DNA of 17,873 nt from JBCBSZ01 sp039185015 (GCA_039185015.1 JBCDAU010000067.1:1-17873); one strand, 5' to 3'. Shown: positions 6,990 to 14,068, numbered from the stretch's first letter. Numbers and translations are program-made. Notes: generated by a model not told the origin, from the sequence alone.

Positions 6990-8273
6990 ATGTCGATCGC
7001 GAGGGCCTGGTCCCGCCAGCACGCCGCGCGCCTCTCCGCCTCGATCACCTACGCCGGCCTGGCGGTGGTGATCCTCGGGATCTACGCCCTGATCGTGGTC
7101 GGGCCGTTGGTGCTCACCGGTGGCTCCGACGACGGGAACCCCGGGTTGGCGTTGCCCATCGTGGCCTCCGCCGTGGTGGCCGTGGTGTTCGAGCCGATCC
7201 GCTCACGACTCCGACAGCTGGCTGACCGCCTGGTCTTCGGCGACCGGGTGAGTCCCTACGAGGTGCTGTCACGAGTGACCGCCAGCTACCCCGACGTGGC
7301 GGCCGGGAACGGGATCGGCGATCTGGCGCAGCTGCTGGCCCGGGGGACCGGCGCCGATCGCGCCATCGTGTGGGTCACGAACAGCGGGACCCTCCGAGCG
7401 GCTGCGATGTCTCCGGAGGCGAGCGCATCCGCCATCGAGCCCGTCGGGCTCGACGGCCTGGTCGACGACGACGTCACCGCATCCCGGTTGGTCGTGCACC
7501 ACGGGGTGACGTACGGAGCGCTCACCATCGTCAAGCCCGGCACCGACCCGACGACGCCCGACGATCACCAGCTGCTGTCCGACGTCGCTGCTGCATCGGG
7601 TCTCCTCCTGCGCAACATCAGCCTGAACCACGAGCTCGAGCAGCGTGCGGCCGACGTCCGGGCATCGCGCCGACGACTGATCGCCGCTCGAGACGCCGAA
7701 CGCCACCGTCTCGAGCGTGACCTGCACGATGGGGCCCAACAGCAAGTCGTCGCCCTCAAGGTCAAGCTCGGCATCGCCCGCCGCATCGCCCAGAACGAAG
7801 GAGCCGAGGAGATCGTCAGCCGGGTCACATCCCTTGCCGACGAGACCCAGCGGGCGGTCGATGCGCTCCGGGCGGTCGCCCATGGGATCTATCCGCCGCT
7901 GCTCGAGACCGAGGGACTCGACGCCGCGCTGCGAGCGGTCGAGCGGACGTCACCGATCCCGGTGACGGTCTCGGTCCAGGGACTGGGGCGGCTCGGGGTT
8001 GAGGTCGAGGAAACGGCCTACTTCTGTGTGGTCGAGACCCTCGAACACGCCCGCATGGCCGGGGCGTCGACGCTCGACGCTGATCTGGCGGCAGACGGAC
8101 CGCACCTCATCATCAGCCTCTCGGTCGGCGGGTGCCGGGCGTCGGTCGACCTGACCTCGATCACCGACCGGATCGAGGCCGCTGGCGGCATGATGACCGT
8201 CGACGAGCGATCCGGCGGGGAGATGAGGATCACGAGCACCGTGCCGGTCGTGGTGACAGCGGCGCGCGCATGA
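6990..8273 (+). CDS. Histidine kinase with intact phosphoacceptor His and degenerate ATPase domain
   Basis: A 427-residue membrane sensor kinase of the NarL/DesK class. Two transmembrane helices (about 19-42 and 53-70) are followed by a GAF-like region (about 88-210), a coiled coil (about 212-236) and a HisKA_3 dimerisation domain (about 237-303) with the canonical phosphoacceptor H246 in DLHDGAQQQ. The C-terminal HATPase region (about 338-420) lacks every nucleotide-binding motif: the N-box Asn is His (LEHARMAGA, H353), the G1 box reads SVGGCRAS with no DxGxG, and the G2 GLxGM is absent. The end of the fold (ITDRIEAAGG) survives. It is unlikely to bind ATP by itself. The ATG at 6990 has GGGGAG 5 bases upstream. 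The stop overlaps the next kinase start (ATGA), so the two are co-translated. Confidence 0.93.
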   Translation: MSIARAWSRQHAARLSASITYAGLAVVILGIYALIVVGPLVLTGGSDDGNPGLALPIVASAVVAVVFEPIRSRLRQLADRLVFGDRVSPYEVLSRVTASYPDVAAGNGIGDLAQLLARGTGADRAIVWVTNSGTLRAAAMSPEASASAIEPVGLDGLVDDDVTASRLVVHHGVTYGALTIVKPGTDPTTPDDHQLLSDVAAASGLLLRNISLNHELEQRAADVRASRRRLIAARDAERHRLERDLHDGAQQQVVALKVKLGIARRIAQNEGAEEIVSRVTSLADETQRAVDALRAVAHGIYPPLLETEGLDAALRAVERTSPIPVTVSVQGLGRLGVEVEETAYFCVVETLEHARMAGASTLDADLAADGPHLIISLSVGGCRASVDLTSITDRIEAAGGMMTVDERSGGEMRITSTVPVVVTAARA

Positions 8274-10333
8274 GCGGACTCCGAACGCTCACGCTGCCGC
8301 GACGTCTGCTGATCGTCGGCGTGGCGGTCTACGTCGCCGCCCTGGTCCTGGTCGTGGTCCAGTGGAGCGGCTACGAAGTCGTCAACCTGATCGTCTTCGG
8401 CGCGTACGTCCTGGTCGGCGGGCTCATCGTGGTGCGCCGACACAACGCTCTGGGTCTGCTGCTCGTGGCCTACGGCTCGCTGTTCAGCTTGGGGAAGGCG
8501 GTCGGGCTCGTCACGGCCGACACGCTCGCCGACGCCGGCCGCGCCGACGCGGCGAGTTGGGCGGGGCTGGTCGGTCTGGTCGCGGTGTCGCCGGGCTCGT
8601 GGCTCCTCGCCGCCACGTGGCTGGTGTTCCCCGACGGTCGGCCCCGTACGACCATCGACCGGCGGCTGCTCGTGGGGAGTGGCGCGCTGGCCCTGCTGTC
8701 GTCCGTGGTCGCCGTCTTCGCGACGCCGCAGGTGCTCCCCGAGATCGAGCCCTACCCGCACCCCTTCGTGGAGGAGCAACTCGCCGACGTCCTCCTCCTC
8801 ATGCATCAGACGGTCTTCGTCCTGTTCTTCGCGTTCGGGATCTTGGTGGCGGCGCGGCTGTTCGTCCGGACGCGCCACGGCGATCCGCTCGAGCGTCGAC
8901 AGGTGCGCTGGGTCGCCACGGCGGTGATGGCGAACATCACGATCCTCGTGGCCAACGCCGCCTTCGAGCCGCTCGGAACCGAGGACAGCGCGTTCCTGCT
9001 GATCGACTCCGTGGCGAGCCTCCTCATCCCCCTGGCCGTGGGCGTCGCGATCATGCGGTACCGGCTCTACGAGATCGACCGCATCATCAGCCGGTCGGTG
9101 ACCTACGGCGCGCTGGCGATCTTCATCGGCGGTGTGTACGTCGCCACCGTCGTGGTCGTCGGAGCCTTCCTCGGCGGCGATGCGGGATTCGGGCTCTCCA
9201 TCGCGTCGACCGCTTTGGTGGCGATCGTCTTCCAGCCCGTGCGCCGATGGGTCGAGCGGTGGGCGGACCGGCTCGTCTACGGCGACCGGGCCACCCCTCA
9301 CGAGATCCTCGTGCAGTTCTCGCACCGCTCCTCCGAGCTGTCCGACGACGAACTGGTCGAACAGGCACCAAAGCTGATCGTCGATGGCATCGGGGGAGCG
9401 GCGGCGACGCTGTGGGTCCGCCGAGCCGATGGCTTCCGATACGTCTCGTCGTGGCCTCCGGAGACGCCGGCACGGTCCGTCGACGACGTCGGTGAGTTCG
9501 TCGACCCCGAGGCCGATAAGTCGTGGCCGGTGCGCTACGACGACGAGCTGCTCGGCGGCATCTCGGTGGTCAAGGGACGTTCCGAGAGGGTGACCGAGAC
9601 CGAGTCAGCACTGCTGTCCGACCTCGCGTCCGCGCTGGGCCTTGCCCTGCGCAACACCCGTCTGACCGCCGAGCTACGCCGCCAGGTCGCCGAGCTCGAA
9701 GCCTCCCGCGTTCGCGTCCTCGCCGCCGCCGACGCGGCGCGACGCGAACTGGAACACTCGCTCGACAGCGGTCCCCAACAACAGCTCGTGGCCTTGAAGG
9801 TGAAGCTGGGACCGACGCGCAAGCGCGCCGAACAACTCGGCGCCACCAGGACGGCGGCGCTCCTGGCGCAGCTCGAACAGGAGGCCGGTCACGCGATCGT
9901 CGCCGTCCGTGAGTTCTCGCGGGGGATCCACCCACCGCTGTTGGAATCCGGGGGGCTGGCCGAGGCGATCGAGCTGCAGGCACGACGGTCGACGCTCGCG
10001 GTGTCGGTGCGCGCCGACGGCGTCGGACGGTACGCACCCGAGGTGGAGTCCGCCGTGTACTTCACCGTGCTGGAGGCGCTCCAGAACACCTCCAAGTACG
10101 CAGGGGCGGACTCGGCGTTCGTCCACCTCGCGGCGGCCAACGGCGAGCTCGAGTTCGAGATCACCGACGACGGGTGCGGCTTCGATGTCGCCGCGGTCGG
10201 CGCGGGCACGGGTCTTCGCGGCATGGCCGACCGTCTCGAAGCGGTCGGCGGCTCGGTCACGGTCGACTCCGACCCCGGCCGCGGCACCCGGGTCGTAGGC
10301 GCCGTGCCGATCGCGATCCGCGCCGGCGTCTGA
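8270..10333 (+). CDS. Histidine kinase-like ATPase lacking the conserved phosphoacceptor His
   Basis: A 687-residue paralogue of the preceding kinase with an added N-terminal multi-helix membrane region (about seven segments, residues 13-262). After the RYRLYEIDRIISR segment come two helices, a GAF-like domain (about 342-463) and a coiled coil that match the first kinase in order. In the HisKA_3 segment (about 488-555) the phosphoacceptor position is Asp: LEHSLDSGPQQQ, D499, where LHDG is expected; the following acidic residue is Ser. H496 lies one turn earlier. The HATPase domain (about 590-682) is complete: N box EALQN (N606), G1 DDGCGFD (633-639), G2 GTGLRGM (646-652). The frame is open upstream to 8132, but the ATG at 8270 overlapping the previous stop is preferred. 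It ends 9 bases before the convergent regulator. Confidence 0.93.
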   Translation: MSGLRTLTLPRRLLIVGVAVYVAALVLVVVQWSGYEVVNLIVFGAYVLVGGLIVVRRHNALGLLLVAYGSLFSLGKAVGLVTADTLADAGRADAASWAGLVGLVAVSPGSWLLAATWLVFPDGRPRTTIDRRLLVGSGALALLSSVVAVFATPQVLPEIEPYPHPFVEEQLADVLLLMHQTVFVLFFAFGILVAARLFVRTRHGDPLERRQVRWVATAVMANITILVANAAFEPLGTEDSAFLLIDSVASLLIPLAVGVAIMRYRLYEIDRIISRSVTYGALAIFIGGVYVATVVVVGAFLGGDAGFGLSIASTALVAIVFQPVRRWVERWADRLVYGDRATPHEILVQFSHRSSELSDDELVEQAPKLIVDGIGGAAATLWVRRADGFRYVSSWPPETPARSVDDVGEFVDPEADKSWPVRYDDELLGGISVVKGRSERVTETESALLSDLASALGLALRNTRLTAELRRQVAELEASRVRVLAAADAARRELEHSLDSGPQQQLVALKVKLGPTRKRAEQLGATRTAALLAQLEQEAGHAIVAVREFSRGIHPPLLESGGLAEAIELQARRSTLAVSVRADGVGRYAPEVESAVYFTVLEALQNTSKYAGADSAFVHLAAANGELEFEITDDGCGFDVAAVGAGTGLRGMADRLEAVGGSVTVDSDPGRGTRVVGAVPIAIRAGV

Positions 10334-10342
10334 GCGTCCACC

Positions 10343-10711
10343 TCAACGACGACGACGCCAGGTCGCTTCGAGCTCGTCCATCCCGAACATCGACTTGGGG
10401 AGGAACCCGGCGGCCCCGGCGGCCACGGCCGGCCCCTCGAAGCTCTCCGACTCGTGCGTCGACATCACGAGCACACGGGGCGGAGCGTCGAGGCGCATGA
10501 TCCGCCGTGTGGCCTCGATCCCGTCGATGCCCGGCATCTTGACGTCCATGAGGACGAGATCGGGTCGCAGGATCGTCACCATCTCCACGGCCTCCTCGCC
10601 GTTCTCGGCTTCTCCCGCCACCACGAAACCATCGGTCATCTCGACCACCAGGCGCGAGGCCTCACGGAACGGCAGCTGGTCGTCGACGATCAGGACGCGG
10701 ACGTCAGCCAT
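10343..10711 (-). CDS. Single-domain response regulator (receiver only)
   Basis: A 122-residue receiver domain with no output domain. The phosphorylation site is intact: acidic pair D10-D11, phosphoacceptor D56 in LVLMDVKMPG, T85 and K106. The protein stops right after the last receiver helix (EATWRRRR), and the stop lies 9 bases from the convergent kinase stop, so there is no room for a lost DNA-binding part. The receiver is of the NarL type. It may act as a phosphate shuttle, a sink, or a protein-interaction switch. The ATG at 10711 gives a normal receiver start but has no clear ribosome binding site; a GTG at 10747 with GGGGGG upstream would add 12 residues. It follows the LuxR-type regulator on the same strand after 62 bases. 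Confidence 0.9.
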   Translation of the reverse strand: MADVRVLIVDDQLPFREASRLVVEMTDGFVVAGEAENGEEAVEMVTILRPDLVLMDVKMPGIDGIEATRRIMRLDAPPRVLVMSTHESESFEGPAVAAGAAGFLPKSMFGMDELEATWRRRR

Positions 10712-10773
10712 CGGCCGATCATCGCGTCGCCGGACCCAGCAGACCACCGGGATGCCCCCCGTCCGAGGGTGAT

Positions 10774-11451
10774 TCAGGCTCTTCGGGTGGGGGTCAGCCC
10801 GAGGAAGACGAGCACGGCCTGGACCCGGCGATGCACGTCGTCGGTCTGGGCGAGATCGAGCTTGGTGAAGATCGCGCTGATGTGCTTCTCGACCGAACGG
10901 GCCGAGATGAACAACGCCTCGCCGATCGACGAGTTGCTCTTTCCCGCGGCCATCTCGGCGATCACTTCCCGCTCACGGTCGGTCAGACGATCGAGCCCGT
11001 CGGGCGGTGCGGTTGCCTCCGTGCCGATCAGCCCTTCGACCACCTTCGGGTCCACGACTGACCCGCCCTCGGCGACTCGGCGAACCGCATCGCTCAGCTC
11101 GTCGAGATCGGCGACGCGCTCCTTGAGCAGGTACGCCCGGCCGTCGGAGCCGTGTTCGAAGAGGCGCCGGGCGTACTCGGGCTCGACGTACTGGCTGAGC
11201 ACGACCACTCCCATCCCGGGATGCGACGACCGGATGTGGTCCGCCGCCCGGATGCCCTCGTCGGTCTGGCTCGGTGGCATCCGGATGTCGGTCAGCACCA
11301 CGTCCGGACCTTGGCGCTCCACTGCGTCGAGCAACGAGTCGTAGTCCGCGCACGACGAGACGACGTCGATCTCGTCATCCATCTCGAGGAGGGTGCGGAT
11401 GCCGTCCCGCATGAGGAAGCTGTCCTCGGCGAGGACGAGGCGCAGCACCAT
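10774..11451 (-). CDS. NarL/FixJ-type response regulator with LuxR HTH
   Basis: A 225-residue two-domain transcription factor. The receiver (about 1-125) has E9-D10, phosphoacceptor D55 in VVLTDIRMPP, S86 and K110. The LuxR-type helix-turn-helix covers about 156-205 and begins LTDREREVIAEMAAGKSNSS, with the recognition helix around ISARSVEKHISAIF. Its partner kinases are almost certainly the pair transcribed towards it. The targets are unknown; the inverted repeat at 6931-6952 and the gene's own upstream region are candidates. No ribosome binding site precedes the ATG at 11451, and a TACTCT box lies 6 bases upstream on the minus strand, so a leaderless transcript is possible. Confidence 0.93.
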   Translation of the reverse strand: MVLRLVLAEDSFLMRDGIRTLLEMDDEIDVVSSCADYDSLLDAVERQGPDVVLTDIRMPPSQTDEGIRAADHIRSSHPGMGVVVLSQYVEPEYARRLFEHGSDGRAYLLKERVADLDELSDAVRRVAEGGSVVDPKVVEGLIGTEATAPPDGLDRLTDREREVIAEMAAGKSNSSIGEALFISARSVEKHISAIFTKLDLAQTDDVHRRVQAVLVFLGLTPTRRA

Positions 11452-11504
11452 CGCGGCAGAGTATCCCGCCCATGTCCTCGACCGTCTGCCGACGTTCGAC
11501 CGCA

Positions 11505-11519
11505 GCGCAGCGCTTGCGC
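11505..11519. promoter_or_regulatory. Short inverted repeat upstream of the LuxR-type regulator
   Basis: GCGCA and TGCGC flank a 5-base centre that contains part of the AGCGCT palindrome, about 54 bases upstream of the regulator start. It could be an autoregulatory site. Chance is a real alternative in DNA this GC-rich. Confidence 0.2.
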
Positions 11520-11575
11520 GCAGCTGGACCCCTCAGGATTGTCTCGAGCGACGGCGGGAGGGTGCGAGAGCTGTC

Positions 11576-11603
11576 CAGAAGGTCCACGAGCGGGCTCCTT
11601 CTG
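11576..11603. other. Hairpin CAGAAGG/CCTTCTG abutting the 85-bp repeat
   Basis: A perfect 7-bp inverted repeat with a 14-base loop, whose right arm runs into the start of the second 85-bp repeat copy. It lies downstream of the hypothetical gene at 11748-12152 on the minus strand and could end its transcript, but no T-run follows on either strand. Confidence 0.3.
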
Positions 11604-11685
11604 TCCTCGTAGGCCGGCTCGGGCCGGAGGGCCGCGATTCCTCCGCTCCGCTGGGGCGCTTGCCGCACAGGCTGTCGGTGCTCAT
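11601..11685. repeat. Interspersed 85-bp repeat, copy 2
   Basis: This copy matches 5855-5939 over 85 positions without gaps, with about 12 differences by eye. It is the main content of the gene-free stretch 11452-11747, which also holds the presumed promoter region of the LuxR-type regulator at its left end. The minus-strand frame through both copies reads a similar peptide, but the frames carry no gene-like start or neighbours, so the similarity reflects the DNA repeat. Confidence 0.8.
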
Positions 11686-11747
11686 CGACGTCGGGCTGGT
11701 GGCCGCCGAACTCATGGACGATGGGTTCGTAGCGCCGATCGCCGTGC

Positions 11748-12152
11748 TCAATCCTCGGCGAGCGCATCTCGCCAGCTCGCGACATCCGAGCGCGCTCCGC
11801 GCTCGGTCGGGAACAGGTACAGCCCGAGTTCCGGTCTCCACACCGTCGGGTCGGAGAGCAACGCCTGTGTCTCGTGGGCGTCGAGTATCAGTGGCTCGGC
11901 ACCGGGCGACGGGATCCGTTGCAGGCCGATGAAGCCGGCCTCCAACCATCTCAGGAGGACCTGCGAGCAGGCCTCGAACGACCACGGACCGTGCTGCTCC
12001 ACCCGGTCCGTGAAGACCGTGGTCGAGGGCTGAAGCGGTTCCCACAAGCCGCCTTCCTCGTCCACGATCATGTCGAGCTGCCGAACGAGGTCCTCGAACG
12101 CTTCGCGTTCGAGGCCGAGGCGATCCATCCGGTCACGGTAGGGCGCGTGCAT
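11748..12152 (-). CDS. Hypothetical protein, 134 residues
   Basis: I do not recognise this family. The protein is soluble and acidic, rich in Trp, Glu and Leu, with no membrane segment or known motif. The first part (about 8-35) looks helical, and the stretch around VEQHGPWSFEACSQVLLRWL (51-70) looks like an amphipathic helix. The base composition and amino-acid use look coding, and it lies 13 bases behind the DUF1330-like gene on the same strand, so it may share its transcript. ATGs at 12152 and 12128 are both possible; neither has a clear ribosome binding site. Confidence 0.6.
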   Translation of the reverse strand: MHAPYRDRMDRLGLEREAFEDLVRQLDMIVDEEGGLWEPLQPSTTVFTDRVEQHGPWSFEACSQVLLRWLEAGFIGLQRIPSPGAEPLILDAHETQALLSDPTVWRPELGLYLFPTERGARSDVASWRDALAED

Positions 12153-12165
12153 CAGGGGCGCACGG

Positions 12166-12588
12166 TCAGTCGCCCACCGTCGTGTCCTCGATCGGCAGCA
12201 GGCGTGAGTCGGACAGGGCTGCCCTTCGGTGGCCGAGGCCGGTCAGGTAGCCGGGGTTCGACGCGAAGGCGAAGAAGTCGTCGAGCGACGCTTGCCGGAC
12301 GAGCAGGACGTGATCCCACGACTCGTCGTCCGGGCCGATGAAGAAGCCACCGCCGGTGCCCTCGAACACCACCTCACCTCCGCTGGCGAGCAGGTACGGG
12401 AGCGTGTGCTCGGTGTACCGCCGATACGCCTCGGCACCAGCGATCGGACTGCCGGGAGCCAGCTCGGGATCGGCCGAGTAGTCGGCGACGTCACGGAAGC
12501 GCAGCAGGTTCAGCATCGTGATCGGCCCGGTGATCTGTCGGGCGATGAGGGCCGCTGCGGTCTCCTCCGTCGGCTCCAGGTAGGGCAT
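12166..12588 (-). CDS. DUF1330-like (dimeric alpha/beta barrel) protein
   Basis: A 140-residue soluble protein resembling the DUF1330 family of ferredoxin-like alpha/beta barrels, whose biochemical role is mostly unknown. Family-like features are the N-terminal strand ITMLNLLRFR (23-32), the YRRYTEHTLPYLLASGGEVV segment (55-74), WDHVLLVR (90-97) and the C-terminal FAFASNPGYLTGLGHRRAAL region (106-125). The ATG at 12588 is directly preceded by GGGGAG, which is closer than usual. It is likely expressed with the small gene that follows at 11748-12152. Confidence 0.75.
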   Translation of the reverse strand: MPYLEPTEETAAALIARQITGPITMLNLLRFRDVADYSADPELAPGSPIAGAEAYRRYTEHTLPYLLASGGEVVFEGTGGGFFIGPDDESWDHVLLVRQASLDDFFAFASNPGYLTGLGHRRAALSDSRLLPIEDTTVGD

Positions 12589-12633
12589 CTCCCCATCGTC
12601 GCATCTGGGGTCCCGGCCCAGCCTTCTGGTGGG

Positions 12634-13197
12634 TCAGCGGTCGAGATGGGCTCCGAGGAAGGCGGCTGCGTCGGCGTACGGCACGGTGCTCCGAGTGGCC
12701 CTGGCGAGCGCGACGGCACCCTCGTAGGTCGCCACGATGAAGCGCCCCATCCGGTCAGCATCACCGGCGTCGTAGCCGGCGGACCGGAGGCCGGCGGCGT
12801 AGGACGCCGCCCACGCGGCGAACACCTCCGACGCCGCTTCGCGGATCGGCTCGGAGTCGGCGGCAACCTCCGTCGCCGGCACCCCGATCGGACAGCCGAG
12901 CGCGAAGTCGTGCTCGGCCATCTCGTCCGCAGCCGCCCCGAAGATGGCGTCGATCGCCTCGGTCAGCGCCCGCCCACTGAGCACCTCGGCCAACCGCTCG
13001 GCGGCTGCGTGACCGTCGCGACGGATCGCCGCCGCCACCAGCTCCTCCTTGCCGCCGGGGAAGAAGTGGTACATCGAGCTGGACGAGACGCCCGCGTCGC
13101 GCAGGAGATCCTGCATGCCCGTGCCCGTGTAGCCGTGCTCGCGGACCGAGCGCACGGCGGCATCGAGGAGGCGGGTGGTGGTGTCGGAGGAGGGCAT
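12634..13197 (-). CDS. TetR/AcrR-family transcriptional repressor
   Basis: A 187-residue dimeric repressor. The N-terminal TetR helix-turn-helix (about 6-55) is clear, with TRLLDAAVRSVREHGYTGTG, then DAGVSSSSMYHFFPGGKEEL (34-53). The C-terminal ligand-binding part resembles the LmrA/YxaF subgroup (GCPIGVPATE at 101-110). The frame continues upstream through the SnoaL-like gene in another reading, but the ATG at 13197 gives the normal TetR start; there is no obvious ribosome binding site. It lies 23 bases behind the SnoaL-like gene and probably controls that gene and the divergent exporter through the site near 14050. Confidence 0.92.
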   Translation of the reverse strand: MPSSDTTTRLLDAAVRSVREHGYTGTGMQDLLRDAGVSSSSMYHFFPGGKEELVAAAIRRDGHAAAERLAEVLSGRALTEAIDAIFGAAADEMAEHDFALGCPIGVPATEVAADSEPIREAASEVFAAWAASYAAGLRSAGYDAGDADRMGRFIVATYEGAVALARATRSTVPYADAAAFLGAHLDR

Positions 13198-13220
13198 GGT
13201 CGGGCGGTGGCGACGGTATC

Positions 13221-14015
13221 TCAGCCCGGGAAGCCGTTGCCGCTGGGGCTGGTGAAGTCCGGCTCGAGCACGTCCCAGTGCTCGGTCACCTTGCCGTCTG
13301 CGTCGAAGCGCCAGATGTCGACCGTGACGAGCGGGCCGGTACCCATCGCCTCGCTCAGGTAGCGGGTGTAGGTCCAGGCGAGGTCCCCCTCGGCGATCAC
13401 CCACTGGAAGTCGTTCGGGTTGCCGCCGAGCATGTCGATGAAGCCGGCGATCCCCTCGGCACCGTCGGGAATGACCGGGTTGTGCTGGAGATAGTCGCTC
13501 AGCAGCTCCTCGCGCAGCGACGTCGCGCCGGCAAGGAACTCGGTGACGACCCGTTCGGCCGTTCGGCGATTGCGTTCGAGGTCCTGCACCGCACCGACCG
13601 AGGGCCGGAGCTGGGAGAACATGTCGTTGCCCGACACGGTCTCGGGCGCGACGGCCTGCGTGAGCTCGACCGCCTCGACGATGCGGCCGTCGTCGATCGT
13701 GAAGATGTGGGCGACGGCGACCCCGGGGCCGCCGTCGATGACTCGCTCGATGTTCCAGCGATAGTGGGCGTGGACCCCGATCCGGTTGCCCTCGCTGACG
13801 GTGCGATGCACCTGGACGAGGGGTGCCTGCCCCGCGAAGCCGGCGGCGTGGTCGGCCCAGGCGTCCACGCCGTCGGGGATCGCCGAGGAGTAGTGGCGCA
13901 GGCCAGGAGCGGCGAGTGAGCGCAACAGGGTCGGGTCGTCGTCGTTGTAGAGCGCTTCGAGCATCTCGACGATGGCGTCGGCGGTCACGGCGGGGGAGGT
14001 CTGGGCAGCGGTCAT
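13221..14015 (-). CDS. Two-domain SnoaL-like (NTF2-fold) protein
   Basis: A 264-residue soluble protein made of two NTF2-like/SnoaL-like domains in tandem (about 10-130 and 145-256). Each carries the family pattern: RHYSSAIPDG (40-49) and YLQHNPVIPDGAEG (175-188) near the start, and IFTIDDGRIVEAVEL (104-118) and WRFDADGKVTEHWDVL (235-250) near the end. The second domain matches the family better. Members include polyketide cyclases and many small-molecule binders or isomerases; the substrate here cannot be told. The ATG at 14015 has AGAGGA 6 bases upstream. It is the first gene of a SnoaL-TetR pair divergent from an MFS exporter, suggesting response to or processing of a toxic small molecule. 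Confidence 0.85.
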   Translation of the reverse strand: MTAAQTSPAVTADAIVEMLEALYNDDDPTLLRSLAAPGLRHYSSAIPDGVDAWADHAAGFAGQAPLVQVHRTVSEGNRIGVHAHYRWNIERVIDGGPGVAVAHIFTIDDGRIVEAVELTQAVAPETVSGNDMFSQLRPSVGAVQDLERNRRTAERVVTEFLAGATSLREELLSDYLQHNPVIPDGAEGIAGFIDMLGGNPNDFQWVIAEGDLAWTYTRYLSEAMGTGPLVTVDIWRFDADGKVTEHWDVLEPDFTSPSGNGFPG

Positions 14016-14049
14016 GTCGTGTCCTCTCGTGGTGTCCCCTCAGACTGAC

Positions 14050-14068
14050 TGGATAGATCGTTCCATTC
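14050..14068. promoter_or_regulatory. Candidate TetR-type operator
   Basis: In the 157-bp gap between the divergent SnoaL-like and exporter genes, TGGA-N2-GATC-N2-TCCA (14050-14065) is symmetric at 12 of 16 positions. A second reading centred 2 bases to the right, 14051-14068, is symmetric at 12 of 18. It lies about 35 bases upstream of the SnoaL-like start and about 108 bases upstream of the exporter start, a normal place for the operator of the neighbouring repressor. The assignment is inference from symmetry and context. Confidence 0.45.

Noticed and set aside
8018..9325. 435-residue minus-strand frame opposite the kinases
   Set aside because: It is an Asp/Arg/Glu/Gln-rich shadow with no domain, covering clearly coding plus-strand sequence.
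11533..12045. Minus-strand frame sharing GKRPSGAE-like peptide with the 5.9-kb region
   Set aside because: The shared peptide comes from the 85-bp DNA repeat. The frame overlaps the better-supported 134-residue gene and has no gene-like start.
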